64,000 bases of DNA from assembly GCA_963754135.1 (NCBI GenBank), contig CAVWEY010000001.1, positions 1 to 64,000 of the forward strand, written 5' to 3'. The notes under the pieces were generated by a model. It searched no databases, was not told where the DNA came from, and worked only from the letters and a program-made list of their open reading frames with translations. Shown here piece after piece: positions 26,068-35,549 of the stretch; position 1 is the first letter of the stretch; every line of letters begins with the position of its first letter. Origin of the DNA: JAJFUI01 sp963754135. GTDB lineage: Bacteria > Planctomycetota > Planctomycetia > Pirellulales > Thermoguttaceae. The position numbers and the translations under genes are program-made.

Positions 26068-27965
26068 ACCGCTGGCGGTTGCGGCGGTGGGCCGCGCTGC
26101 TGCCGAAGATCGCCGCGCTGGAGCCGGGCCTGCAAGCCCTCAACGATGAGCAACTCCGCAAGCGGAGCCTCTCGCTCCGCTACCGCGCCAAGAGCGGCGA
26201 ACCGCTCCCTAACCTCCTGGTGGAGGGCTTTGCGCTCGTGCGCGAGGCCGCCCGGCGGACGATCAACATGCGGCATTTCGACGTGCAAATCCTCGGCGGC
26301 ATCGCCATGTTCCACCGTTCGATCGTCGAGATGCAGACCGGCGAAGGAAAGACCTTGAGCGCCACGCTGCCGCTGTACCTGCACGGTCTGATGGGGCGCG
26401 GCTGCCACCTGGCAACGGTCAACGACTATCTCGCCCGCCGCGACGCCGATTGGATGGGACCGATCTACCAACTGCTGGGCATGAGCGTGGGCGTGATCGA
26501 GACACAGATGCCGCAGCCGCAGCGCCGCAAATCCTACGCCTGCGACATCACTTACGGCACCGCCAAGGAGTTCGGCTTCGATTTCCTCCGCGACCGGCTC
26601 TTGCTGCGGCGGATCAGCGAGGGGCAAACCGACCTGCTGGGCGGCATGTTGGGCCACGGCCGCCCCGCCGCCGACGAAAAACCCGTCCAGGGCGAGCCCT
26701 ACTTCGCCCTGGTCGACGAGGCCGACAGCATCTTGATCGACGAGGCCCGCACGCCGCTGATCATCAGCGCCCTGCCCACCGAGGAAGAAAAACTGGCGGT
26801 GGAATGTTACAAGTGGGCCGCCTCGGTCATCCACGAGTTCGTCGAGGACGACGACTACGAGTACGACCATGAGAAGAAGACCGCGGAACTGACCCGCGAG
26901 GGCCGCCAGAAAGTCCGCCTCCTGCCCAAGCCGCCGGCCCTGGACACCGTCGGCATGGTCAACATCTACCAGTACATTGAGCGGGCGATCCTGGTCGACC
27001 GCGAGTACCACCTCGACCGGCAGTACGTCGTCCGCGACGGCGAGATCGTGATCGTCGACGAGTTCACCGGCCGGCTCTCCGAGGGGCGCAAGTGGCGTGA
27101 CGGCATCCACCAGGCCGTCGAGGCCAAGCAGGGGGTCGAGGTCACGGTGGCCACCGGCCAGGCCGCCCGCATCACCGTGCAGGATTTCTTCCTCCGCTAC
27201 GAGCACCTGGCGGGCATGACCGGCACGGCGATGGGTTCGGCCCGCGAGCTGCGGCGGATTTACCGCTGTCACGTCCTGCCCATCCCCACCAACCGGCCGG
27301 CCATCCGCCAGCGGCTGCCCGACCGCGTCTTCGGCGCCGCGGAGCCGAAGTGGGCGGCCGTGGTCGAGGAAATCTCCCAGTTGCACGCCGCCGGCCGGCC
27401 GGTGCTGGTCGGCACCCGCTCGATCGACAAATCGGAGGAGCTTTCGAGGCTCCTTCAGGCCGCCGGCATCGAGCACAGTATCCTCAACGCCAACCACATC
27501 GAGGCCGAGGCCGACATCGTCGCCGCCGCCGGCCAGAGCGGCAAAGTGACCGTCTCGACGAACATGGCCGGACGCGGCACCGACATCAAGCTCGGCGAGG
27601 GGATCGCCCAGCGCGGCGGGCTGCACGTCATCTGCACCGAAATGCACGACGCCAGCCGCATCGACCGGCAGTTGATCGGCCGCTGCGGCCGGCAGGGCGA
27701 CCCCGGCACCTTCCGCCAATATCTGGGCCTGGACGACGACCTGCTGCTGGCCGGCCTCGGACCGGACAAATCGCGGAAACTCAAAGAGCGCGGCGAACAG
27801 TCGGCCGGCCCCTTCAATCAGCTCGGCCGGCTCTTCCGCCGTGCCCAGCGGAAAGTCGAGCGCCGCCACTTCCGCCAGCGCAAGGCGCTGATGTACTTCG
27901 AGAAGGAGCGGAAGAAGACGCAGCGGCAGATGGGGCAAGACCCCTATCTCGACACGCCGGGCTAA
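26064..27965 (+). CDS. SecA-like preprotein translocase ATPase (accessory, short)
   Basis: A 633-residue SecA-family motor. Walker A is in the Glu-rich loop MQTGEGKTLSAT. The other motifs are VNDYLARRDADWM, YGTAKEFGFDFLRDR, Walker B with VDEADSILIDEARTPLIIS, AGMTGTA, GRGTDIKLG and LIGRCGRQGDPG. Housekeeping SecA is ~900-1000 residues with a C-terminal zinc tail. This one stops soon after the helical scaffold and lacks that tail. It is therefore most likely a SecA2-type or accessory copy rather than the essential one. The start overlaps the preceding lipoprotein stop (ATGA), so the two are coupled. This suggests a dedicated export substrate or anchor. Confidence 0.9.
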   Translation: MNRWRLRRWAALLPKIAALEPGLQALNDEQLRKRSLSLRYRAKSGEPLPNLLVEGFALVREAARRTINMRHFDVQILGGIAMFHRSIVEMQTGEGKTLSATLPLYLHGLMGRGCHLATVNDYLARRDADWMGPIYQLLGMSVGVIETQMPQPQRRKSYACDITYGTAKEFGFDFLRDRLLLRRISEGQTDLLGGMLGHGRPAADEKPVQGEPYFALVDEADSILIDEARTPLIISALPTEEEKLAVECYKWAASVIHEFVEDDDYEYDHEKKTAELTREGRQKVRLLPKPPALDTVGMVNIYQYIERAILVDREYHLDRQYVVRDGEIVIVDEFTGRLSEGRKWRDGIHQAVEAKQGVEVTVATGQAARITVQDFFLRYEHLAGMTGTAMGSARELRRIYRCHVLPIPTNRPAIRQRLPDRVFGAAEPKWAAVVEEISQLHAAGRPVLVGTRSIDKSEELSRLLQAAGIEHSILNANHIEAEADIVAAAGQSGKVTVSTNMAGRGTDIKLGEGIAQRGGLHVICTEMHDASRIDRQLIGRCGRQGDPGTFRQYLGLDDDLLLAGLGPDKSRKLKERGEQSAGPFNQLGRLFRRAQRKVERRHFRQRKALMYFEKERKKTQRQMGQDPYLDTPG

Positions 27966-28300
27966 ATGGTTTCTGCCCCGAAAGTCCATCCCCAAGGAGA
28001 ACATCCAGCGGGTGCTCGAGCGCGGCGCCGACGAGCCGGGAGGCCGGCACTGACGACGTGCAGCGGATCGGCCTCAAGTACGAAGTGACCTGCGACCCGG
28101 CCGCCTACCGCGGGGTGTCGCGGGCCATCGACCACGGCGGCCTGAAGCCCAAGGCGAGCGAAATCACCCGCATCGCCAAGAACATGGTTGACATTAACGA
28201 GCCGGAGACCGCGCAGAAAGCGCTCCGGCTGAGTGCAAAACGTCTCGGCCAACTTCAACATCCCGGACGAAGTGCTCAAGGCGATTGGGGAGGGACGTCG
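27965..28300 (+). pseudogene. remnant of a YebC/PmpR-type regulator gene
   Basis: Three frame-broken pieces match the YebC family in order. They are SIPKENIQRVLERGADE (the M-P-K-x-N-I-E-R-A block), YEVTCDPAAYRGVSRAIDHG plus KASEITRIAKNMVDI (the C-terminal domain), and NVSANFNIPDEVLKAIGEG (the end). About 100 codons between the first and second piece are missing. A smaller deletion of about ten codons with a frame change separates the second and third. No start codon leads into the first piece. Unlike the other broken genes in this window, this cannot be repaired by one base, so it is a real pseudogene. An intact copy is expected elsewhere in the genome. Confidence 0.75.
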
Positions 28301-28305
28301 ATGCC

Positions 28306-28428
28306 ATGAATTCCCCCAACCTGCAACCCGTTGCCCATTCCCGTTGGTCCGGTTGGTGCTTGGCGGCAGCGATTGTGCTGGAGGCCGCCTGGATCGTGCT
28401 GTTGACCGTGCTGGCGGTGACGCACTGA
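28306..28428 (+). CDS. small single-helix membrane protein
   Basis: A 40-residue open frame: a hydrophilic start (MNSPNLQPVAHSRWSGW), then one hydrophobic helix (CLAAAIVLEAAWIVLLTVLA). It lies directly after the yebC remnant and before a convergent gene. The composition is that of a real small membrane peptide, but there is no family match to support it. Confidence 0.4.
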   Translation: MNSPNLQPVAHSRWSGWCLAAAIVLEAAWIVLLTVLAVTH

Positions 28429-28431
28429 GTC

Positions 28432-31024
28432 TCATCTGATCGGTTGCCGTCTGACCTCCTCTTTGGCCGTCGCCACGCATGCCACACGGAAACCATTAAA
28501 GCTGATCCGAATGTCCGGCGGAGCACTACTATGACGGCCGGCGGAGGTACCTTCGGAAGACTCCCAATAGCCTCCGCGTATCTCTTTTGTCGTGCCGACC
28601 GCTGGACCGGTTGGATCGGAGGCAGGCGACGTAAGGTAGTAGTCATGATTGTACCAGTCGGCGCACCACTCAAACACGTTCCCATACATATCATAAAGCC
28701 CCCAGGCGTTGGGCTTCTTTTCGCCTACTGGATGCGTCATCTTTCCCGAGTTATCTGCCAACCAACCATAATCCCCCATGTTCGACAGTGCATCGCCAAA
28801 ATAGTGGCGCGTCGCGGTTCCCGCACGGCAGGCGTATTCCCATTGGGCCTCTGTGGGCAGACTAAACGTCAACCCGTGATGACTGTACTTCTCGTTCAGT
28901 TTTTTCAGGAATCCTTGGCAATCTTCCCAACTCACGCTATCAACGGGGTTCTTCGACCCTTTGAAATGGCTCGGGTTGTTCCCCATTAACACCTGCCATT
29001 GCTCTTGGGTCACTTTGTACTTGCCCATCCAAAACGGTCTGGTGATGTTGACCTCATGCGCCGGGCCGTTTTCGGCGTCACCCATAATGAAAGTGCCCGC
29101 ACGAATGGGGACGAACTCCAGCTTGACGCCGCCACCTAGTTCAACCCCCTCATTCAGCGCCGTCTCGAATCTTGTACGGCGGCCGGTTGGTTGGGTCTCC
29201 ACCTTCTGCCCGTTCCGCCCACTCGTCTCTTCGTGCAGCCCCACGCACGCTACCCGAAAGCCCATCCACATTGCACGTGTCGTCGCTGTAGGACATCCAA
29301 CCCTCATGGCGGAGCGACATCTTGGCGCAGGGTCACCGTAGGCACCTCCGCGAACCACGGGCATTGTGCCCGTTGCAGGGCCGGTTGGATCATCAGGAGG
29401 TGATTGCCTATAATAGCCCCAATCGACCCAATCAGAACACAACTCGATAACGTTCCCGTACATGTCGTAAAGCCCCCATGCATTGGGTTTCTTTTGACCC
29501 ACGGGATGTGTCGAGCCGCCTGAGTTGTCCTGGAACCATGCATAATCACCAAGCTTCGACTCCGAAGCGCCGAAACTAAACCGGGTCGCAGTCCCGGCGC
29601 GGCAGGCGTACTCCCATTGAGCCTCAGTTGGCAAAGCAAACATCAGGCCCGAACGATTGAGCTTATCGTTCAACCTCTTTAGGAACACTTTGCAATCTTC
29701 CCAACTCACGTTTTCTACCGGGTTCCGCGCACCTTTGAAATGGCTCGGATTGTTTCCCATGACCGCCTGCCACTGCTCTTGAGTCACCTCATACTTGCCC
29801 ATCCAAAATGCTCTTGTAATGTTTACCTTGTGTATCGGCGGACACGCATCATCACCCATAAAGAACGACCCTGCGGGTATGAGGGCGAAATCCATCTTGA
29901 TGCCGCCGCCGAGATCGAGACCTTTCTTGAGGGCTACCTCAAACCTTGTCCGGCGGGCCACTGGCTCACTTCGTGGCTCGGCAACGGCTTCTTCTGGCTG
30001 TTCAGCAAGCTCCGCCAACCGCTCCTTGACCTTCGTTTTCAACAAGTTGTCGGGCAACTTGTCCAACGCCCGACGGTACCAATCGCCCGCATGAATCCGT
30101 AACGACTTGCGCTCGCCGTCTTGTTCTTTGCCACCGCCGTCCCACCAGGCATCGGCCAAGGCCACCTGGCCTTCCGGCGCCACAGGCGGATTCTTCGAAC
30201 TCAGTCTCCGCCGGAGTCTTTAGCATTTCATCGCTGCCTTTTGCCAAGTATGGCAGGCCGGTCTTCCAGTCACCCCGCACAAGACAGAGATACCAGCCCA
30301 CGGCAAGGTTGGCGCTCGGATCGGCGCGGTTCATCGCAAGGGTAGCGAGGCCATTCTGATATGCTCCGAAAGCATCGGCTTGCCGCTTTATGCGAGTAAC
30401 GTCGGCGAGTAGGCGCTGTTCGGTTGTCCTTTTCTTGATCTGTGCGCCCACATTCTGAGCAAGCGAGTAGCGCTCGTCGGCTGCCGCCTGTTGCATCAAA
30501 TGACGGGCTCGCTCGACAAACTCCTTCCGATTATCGGCGTCGCGCGTCGCCCTGAAAAGCTGGGACAACTTCAAGTCCACCGCATCTACCACGTAGAGTG
30601 CCACAATCCGGCCGGCGACTTCGAATACCGTGTCGCCGTCGCCCGCCTGCGAGGCCTCGTCAAGGGATAGTCCGAGCAGCACAAAGCGCCCCGCTGGGTC
30701 AGCAGTCATGTGCAAACCTTCTTGGAGCATCTCCTTGGCGAGGGCTTGTTGGGCTCGTTGCTTCTCCTGAGAGGTCTTGGAGGTCTTGGCGGCTTGAATT
30801 TTCTTACCGTAGATTTCTTGCATCGCCTGTAGTGCCTTCTGCCGAGCAGCGACAGGAGGGATGGGAAGCCGCTTTGGTTCCTGGGACGAGGGTGCCTCGT
30901 CTCCCGGCGCCGTTGGCACAGGCGTCTCCGTGGCCGGCGGCGACTGGCCGAAAACAATCGCGCCCGCCAGGAACCATAACGCCATAGTGCAGAGTCTAAT
31001 CATAATCCGCAGTGCCTTGAACAT
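28432..31024 (-). CDS. secreted protein with two SUMF1 (FGE-sulfatase) domains, frameshifted
   Basis: From ATG 31024 a signal peptide (LCTMALWFLAGAIVFGQ) leads into ~300 residues of helical, Gln/Ala-rich sequence. After a frame change near 30180 there are two similar domains. Each has the SUMF1 pattern: NITRxFWMGKYxVTQEQW, NPSHFKG, NPVxxVSWEDC, LPTEAQWEYACRAGTATR, WGLYDMYGNVxEWC/ELC and GFRVACV. The cysteine pair used by true formylglycine-generating enzymes was not seen at the expected place, so a structural or binding role is more likely. Both domains read straight through to 28432. Repairing one base gives a protein of ~864 residues. Such proteins are abundant in planctomycetes. Confidence 0.85.
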
Positions 31025-31422
31025 GAGAGCACCCCTTACTCTAGTTGGGCTGTGACCACCACCGACAACGGCCCAATCTTACACCGGCGCCGGATAGGTT
31101 GTCAACTGCCGCGGCGCAAAACGAAAGCCCACATGGCCTTGCGCCAAGGGGGCTTTCTTGGAATAAATCCGGCGACACCTACTCTCGCACTTTTGGTACT
31201 ACCATCGGCACAGTCGAGCCGTCTGTGCCAATAATGGCTGAGACAACTGCCTCCGGAGATATCAAGTTAGAGGGCAGGGAGGTAGGAGGTAGAAGGATGG
31301 ACAAGACATGGGTGTCACGGGGGCAACAAGCGATGGCGGGCGGCGGGCGACGAGCGGCAATCGGCACTCAGCGACCAGATCGCTCCCAACCAGCGCATGC
31401 GCGCGAGCACGCGCCCCACGGG
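31025..31422. other. intergenic region, no gene seen
   Basis: It is about 400 bases and lies before the divergently placed SUMF1 gene and after the end of pduT. There is a G/A-rich patch near 31270 (agggaggtaggaggtagaagg). It should hold the promoter of the SUMF1 gene. I found no RNA structure or coding frame that I can defend. Confidence 0.5.
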
Positions 31423-31983
31423 CTACAGGTAATCGCTGAACAGTTCCCGGCTGGGGCGGGGGATGACGATTTCGGAGACCAGCAGGCCGCGGCGGCGGGC
31501 CTCCGCGGCGGCCACCGCCACGCCCGCCCGCACGTCCGCCACCGTGCCGGTCATCAGGCAGAACCCCTTGCCGCCCAGGGCCATCGCCACGTGGATGCGG
31601 AAGAGGGTCACGCGGGCGGCCTTGGCGGCGGCGTCGGCCGCGGCAATGATGCTCACGCCACTGAAGGTCTCCACCACGCCCAACGCGCCCGTCTCGTCCG
31701 GCCCAAGGGCCACGGATTGGCCCAACGCCGGAAAGACCGCGGGATGGACGTTGGGGATTACCAAATGGTCGATGATCGAGTCGGGGGCAGCAGTGAGGCC
31801 GGCCTGGACGGCCGCCTCGACGTCGCTGACGCTGCCGCCGATGACGATGATGTACTTGCCCGAGCAGATCGTCCGCGCGATCAGCAGTTCGACCCGCGCC
31901 GCTTTGAGCATCTCGTCTTCAATCTGGTATCCGACGCCGATGCTGGAGAGTTCAATCGCGCCGATGGCTTTGGGGGTGGGCAT
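31423..31983 (-). CDS. pduT: PduT-like bacterial microcompartment shell protein (trimeric, two BMC domains)
   Basis: A 186-residue protein with two BMC domains in tandem, as in the Salmonella PduT shell protein. Domain 1: AIGAIELSSIGVGYQIEDEM with LIARTICSGKY. Domain 2: LGVVETFSGVSIIAAADAA with VTLFRIHVAMALGGKG. The end is IIPRPSRELF-like (EIVIPRPSRELFSDYL). The Cys in RTICSGKY aligns with the pore cysteine that holds a [4Fe-4S] cluster in PduT. It is followed, after a repeat-filled gap, by pduS. The presence of the pair without other shell genes here is unusual. Confidence 0.9.
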   Translation of the reverse strand: MPTPKAIGAIELSSIGVGYQIEDEMLKAARVELLIARTICSGKYIIVIGGSVSDVEAAVQAGLTAAPDSIIDHLVIPNVHPAVFPALGQSVALGPDETGALGVVETFSGVSIIAAADAAAKAARVTLFRIHVAMALGGKGFCLMTGTVADVRAGVAVAAAEARRRGLLVSEIVIPRPSRELFSDYL

Positions 31984-32173
31984 GTCAGGGTTCAGAGGTC
32001 AGAGGTCAGCTTTCAGGAGTCAGCGGTCGTGGGAGCCGAGGGCTGGGCACTTCAGTGCCCAGTGAAGTGGGCGGTACGGAGTGCGAAGTACGGAGTATTT
32101 TCTTCATCCCTTATCTCTCATCTCTTATCCGTCGATCCAAACCACGCCATTCTCAACGGCCGTTACAACTCCG
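31984..32173. repeat. repeat-rich gap between pduS and pduT
   Basis: It contains tandem caggttcagaggtcag-type units (31985-32030), the palindrome agggctgggcacttcagtgcccagtgaa (28 bases, 32039-32066, with an identical second copy at 37633-37660), then agtacggagt duplications and ctcttatctc-type tracts. No gene is visible. Confidence 0.8.
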
Positions 32174-33508
32174 TCAATCGGAGGCATGCACCGGCGCGCC
32201 GAGGGCCGGCTTGCCGTCGGTGACCGGCGGCCGGCCGATGGGCTGACCCTTGTTGACTCGCTGGCCGACGCTCACCAGCGGCTCGCAAGGCGGGCCGACG
32301 TGCTGTTTCAGCTTCACGCCGACGCGCTGGGCCGGTAGCAGGGTTTCGCGGAGAGGGCCGACGTTGCGGAACTGCCGCAGCCCGAGCTTGGTCATCAGCC
32401 GCGGCATGGGGGCCTTGCGGTTTTCCAGGTGTTGTTCCGGCCGCTGGGGATTGAACGGCGAAGGAAAAGGGGACAGGTCCAATTTGTGCGAAGCACCCTC
32501 CGGGCCGTTCCGGCAAATTCGACCTGTCCCCTTTTCCTTTGCCAGCCGCCGCTTGTTCTGCGTGCAGACGTTTTTCGGATCGAGGTCCTCGGGGCAGGAG
32601 TAGAGGCTGCACAGGTTGCACTCGCAGCAGAACTGCGTGCCCACCACGTTGGACTCGCCGATCAGGTTGAACTCGAGGCTTCGCATGGCCCGGTGCGGCT
32701 CGATCGGATGGCCCAGGAGCCAGCGCGGGCAAAGCTCGGTGCAAAAGCTGCACTGGTCGCAGGCGCTGCGGCCGATGCGGACGATCTGCCGCCAGTCCTG
32801 CCGGCGGCGGCGGACAACGACGTGCTCGTCGGGCAGCACGATCACCCCGCCGGTGGTCTTGTCCACCAGGGCGTCGTGGTTCTCTTCGAGATAGCCCATC
32901 ATCACGCCGCCGACCAGGTAGTTGGCGGCGGGCACGGTCGGGCCGCCCGCCGCGGCGACGCACTGGGCCAGGGTGACGCCGACGGGCACCCGCAGTGTGA
33001 CCGGCTCGGCCACCGCCCCGGCGACCGTCAGATACTTTTCGGTCACGGGCTGCTGGGCCGCCCGGGCGACGTTCATCGCGGTTTCGACGTTCATCACCAC
33101 GGCGCCGACGGCCAGGGGGATGCCGCCGGGCGGGACAACGCGGTGGAGCACGTCGTAGACAAGTATGAACTCGTCGCCGGCCGGGTAGGCGTCGCGGAGC
33201 GGGGCCACGTCCATCCGCTTCCGCGACTTCGACCGCAGCAGGTCGAGCACGTCCTGATACTTCTCCTTGACGCCGACGACGCCTCGCTCCGCCCCGACCA
33301 GCCGCATGGCGACCGCCGTGCCTTCCAACACGTCATCGACGTACTGGCGGAGCACCTCTTTGTCCTTGTGCAAGAGCGGCTCGCACTCGGCGGCGTTCAC
33401 GAGCACGGTGTCGGCCTGGGCGGCCAGCTTGACGTGGGTGGGGAAACCCGCCCCGCCGGCCCCCACCACCCCCGCTTCCCGGATGTCGTCAACCGAAACG
33501 TGTGCCAT
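32174..33508 (-). CDS. pduS: PduS-like flavin/iron-sulfur cobalamin reductase (RnfC family) with repeat insertion
   Basis: A 444-residue RnfC/PduS-type protein. The N-terminal flavin/NADH region has VVGAGGAGFPTHVKLA and VNAAECEPLLHKDKEVL. A middle region has YDVLHRVVPPGGIPLAVG. Two ferredoxin clusters follow (CDQCSFCTELCPRW and CCECNLCSLYSCPEDLDP). The C-terminal barrel is the biotinyl-like domain. About 29 residues after the second cluster (from KEKGTGRICRNG to SPFPSPF) come from an in-frame inverted repeat and do not belong to the family. In Salmonella, PduS moves electrons to cobalamin inside the compartment and binds PduT. The pair here therefore implies a compartment using redox chemistry. 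Confidence 0.9.
   Translation of the reverse strand: MAHVSVDDIREAGVVGAGGAGFPTHVKLAAQADTVLVNAAECEPLLHKDKEVLRQYVDDVLEGTAVAMRLVGAERGVVGVKEKYQDVLDLLRSKSRKRMDVAPLRDAYPAGDEFILVYDVLHRVVPPGGIPLAVGAVVMNVETAMNVARAAQQPVTEKYLTVAGAVAEPVTLRVPVGVTLAQCVAAAGGPTVPAANYLVGGVMMGYLEENHDALVDKTTGGVIVLPDEHVVVRRRRQDWRQIVRIGRSACDQCSFCTELCPRWLLGHPIEPHRAMRSLEFNLIGESNVVGTQFCCECNLCSLYSCPEDLDPKNVCTQNKRRLAKEKGTGRICRNGPEGASHKLDLSPFPSPFNPQRPEQHLENRKAPMPRLMTKLGLRQFRNVGPLRETLLPAQRVGVKLKQHVGPPCEPLVSVGQRVNKGQPIGRPPVTDGKPALGAPVHASD
32461..32539. repeat. inverted repeat inside pduS
   Basis: aaggaaaaggggacaggtcc...(32461-32486) and its reverse complement (32514-32539) differ at one base over 26. The repeat stays in the pduS frame. 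Confidence 0.9.
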
Positions 33509-33509
33509 T

Positions 33510-33914
33510 CTACTTGACCAATTCCAGCGCCGCGGCGCGGACGAAGTCGGAAAGCCCTTGGAATCCCCTCTGTTTGGCGGTGGTTTCCAACAATACCTTT
33601 TCTTCCGCGGTCAGGCGGACGTTGACTTGTTTCGTTCGCGTCCCCGCTTGCGCCGGGGCCGGGGGCTTCTGGCCTTCTTCAATCAAGTACGCCACCGCGA
33701 CGGCCAGCGCCTCGCGGGTATCTTCAACACACTGGCCCACGGTCTTGCCATCGCCGTGAATGCCCGGCAACTCCAGTCCCCGGCCGTACCAATGGCCGTC
33801 CTCGAAAGCCACGATAACCTGGTACTCTTCGGCGATCTTCCTGGCCTCAGCGAGGATAGCGGGCTCGAAGGGCCGGTCAATCGCCTTGGCAGTGTTTTTC
33901 GACTTGGCGGACAT
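33510..33914 (-). CDS. hicB: HicB-type antitoxin with C-terminal ribbon-helix-helix
   Basis: A 134-residue antitoxin. The N-terminal domain has the HicB partial-RNase-H signature (YQVIVAFEDGHWYGRGLELP, then GIHGDGKTVGQCVEDTREAL). The C-terminal ~40 residues (VNVRLTAEEKVLLETTAKQR) look like a CopG/ribbon-helix-helix DNA-binding tail. The start overlaps the hicA 3' end by 38 bases. Confidence 0.88.
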   Translation of the reverse strand: MSAKSKNTAKAIDRPFEPAILAEARKIAEEYQVIVAFEDGHWYGRGLELPGIHGDGKTVGQCVEDTREALAVAVAYLIEEGQKPPAPAQAGTRTKQVNVRLTAEEKVLLETTAKQRGFQGLSDFVRAAALELVK

Positions 33915-34068
33915 ATGTGGGCTTAACCTTTCCCTGATGCACGGGAATCGAGAACAGTTGCTCTCCCGGCTTGGCGAAGACGTGGTGCGACCCGCTGATA
34001 CGGACCAGCCGGTAGCCGGCCCGCTCCAGCAGTTTCTTAACCTCGGAGAAATGCCTCTCGGACGCCAT
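33877..34068 (-). CDS. hicA: HicA-type toxin (mRNA interferase)
   Basis: A 63-residue protein with the double-stranded-RNA-binding-like fold. It has the conserved G-S-H-H motif (RISGSHHVFAKPG), which holds the catalytic histidine, then the IPVHQGKVKPTYVR strand. hicA comes first and hicB second, as in classical loci. The module sits between the anti-sigma gene and pduS and is not obviously linked to either. Confidence 0.88.
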   Translation of the reverse strand: MASERHFSEVKKLLERAGYRLVRISGSHHVFAKPGEQLFSIPVHQGKVKPTYVRQVEKHCQGD

Positions 34069-34097
34069 AATGAAGTATACCTTCGGCTATACGGCCG

Positions 34098-35549
34098 TCA
34101 AGTCTTCGGCGGCGTCGGCTTTTCGGGCGGCTGTTTCGGCGGTGGCTCGCCGGTGGGGCGTCGGGGGCGGTTGAAGCCGTCGGGGCGGCGTCCCGGCCCG
34201 CCGGGCGGCCTGGTCCGCGTCAAGTAAAGCCGCTGGAGCTGCCGCTGCATGTCCTCGCCCGGCAGCGACAAAAGCCGGTCGCGCTCCTCAATGGGCAGGT
34301 CCTCGAAGAAAGTGGCCAACCGATCGTCGTCGACGTTGGTGGAGGGGCCGTGCATGCCCCTCGCCGCTCCCGGCAGATGCATCCCGTGGTGGATCCAGGC
34401 AGCCACCTGTTCCCATTGCTGCTGGGGCGTGGGGAGGTCTTCCAGACGCTTGCGGGCCTCGGCGCCCAACTGGGCGCGGAGCCGGGCCAAGTCGGCGTCG
34501 GTCATCCAGGGGGGCAACTTGCCGGCGTCGGCCGCGGGGCCCCGCTGCCACAGCGGCCACATCTGCCCGAACACCATGCCTCGCCGCATCAGCGGTCCCA
34601 TTTCAGCGAGCTTCTTCTGCTGCTGCTCCGGGAGCGTCTTCAGGAAGGAAGCTTCGTGCCGCGTCACGCACTCGTTCATCCAGTTCCGCAGCGCCTCGGC
34701 GTCTTTGCCCCCCAGCCGCCTGCCGCCTTCGCGGGCCTGTTCTTCCCGCAGCCGCTTGACCCGCTTGATCCGCTCATTGGGCGGCAACTCGGCCAATTCG
34801 CCCCGATCGTAAAACGGAAGCGCCTTGAGCCAATCGCAGTAGCGATCCATGACCGCTTGGAGCTTCGCGGCGTCCGGATCGGCTTGCAGTTCGGCGTGCA
34901 ATTGCCGCAGATGTTGCTGCTCGGCGGGGTCCAGGCCCAGGAACCGTTCCTCGGCCCGCCGCAACTGCTCCTTCTTGTCGGGACTCATGCCTTCGACGAA
35001 CTGCCGTCGCACAGCGAGCGACTGATCCTCACCGGGCGGGACGGCGTGAATCCGCACGCCGCTCTCGCCTGGAAACAACCCCTCCTTGCGGAGCAGACGG
35101 AGGAGCTCGACGTTCTCCACCTGGCGATATTCGTCGAAGTTCACCAGCACGGGCAGGTCTTTGAGCAGTTGCCGGTTGGGGTCGCGCGCGAGACAAGCGA
35201 CGGTGAGGAAGCCGGCCGCGGCCGCCGCCAGCAGGCCGCCGCCGATGGCCAGCCGCCGCCGCCGGCGGCGGCGCGGGGCTACGGCCCGGTCGTGTTCCAC
35301 CTCGTCGCGGGCCGCCACCGCCACCATCTCCAGCGTGGTGTGGGTGAACGGCTCGCCCACCGGCGCCGTGTCGAGCTGGTCCAACAGGTCCCACGTCCGC
35401 TCCAGCGATTGCAGGCGGCGGCGGACTTCCGGGTCGGTCGCCAGCAGGGCCTCGATGCGCCGGCCGCCTTCGGCGTCCAGTTCGCCGTCGAGGTATGCCA
35501 CGAGTTGCTCGTCCAGCGCGGCGGCAACAGGGGAGGGATCGTCATTCAT
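34098..35549 (-). CDS. membrane-bound anti-sigma factor with extended periplasmic domain
   Basis: A 483-residue protein. The N-terminal ~100 residues (LVAYLDGELDAEGGRRIEALL) are a typical anti-sigma domain without a zinc-binding His-Cys-Cys motif. A membrane helix follows a run of arginines (RRRRRRLAIGG, then GLLAAAAAGFLTVACLA). The long soluble region is rich in Arg, Leu, Gln and Glu, helical, and has repeats of LPxxxR-type segments. The end is proline-rich. It overlaps the sigma-factor gene by 8 bases, which makes it the partner of that sigma factor. The periplasmic part has no named domain that I can give. Confidence 0.8.
   Translation of the reverse strand: MNDDPSPVAAALDEQLVAYLDGELDAEGGRRIEALLATDPEVRRRLQSLERTWDLLDQLDTAPVGEPFTHTTLEMVAVAARDEVEHDRAVAPRRRRRRRLAIGGGLLAAAAAGFLTVACLARDPNRQLLKDLPVLVNFDEYRQVENVELLRLLRKEGLFPGESGVRIHAVPPGEDQSLAVRRQFVEGMSPDKKEQLRRAEERFLGLDPAEQQHLRQLHAELQADPDAAKLQAVMDRYCDWLKALPFYDRGELAELPPNERIKRVKRLREEQAREGGRRLGGKDAEALRNWMNECVTRHEASFLKTLPEQQQKKLAEMGPLMRRGMVFGQMWPLWQRGPAADAGKLPPWMTDADLARLRAQLGAEARKRLEDLPTPQQQWEQVAAWIHHGMHLPGAARGMHGPSTNVDDDRLATFFEDLPIEERDRLLSLPGEDMQRQLQRLYLTRTRPPGGPGRRPDGFNRPRRPTGEPPPKQPPEKPTPPKT

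Noticed and set aside
25986..28004. Long minus-strand open frame (672 codons)
   Set aside because: It is antisense to the SecA-like gene, whose motifs are clear. The shadow has no family features.
28432..31024. Active formylglycine-generating enzyme
   Set aside because: The expected catalytic cysteine pair was not seen in either SUMF1 domain, so catalytic activity is not claimed.
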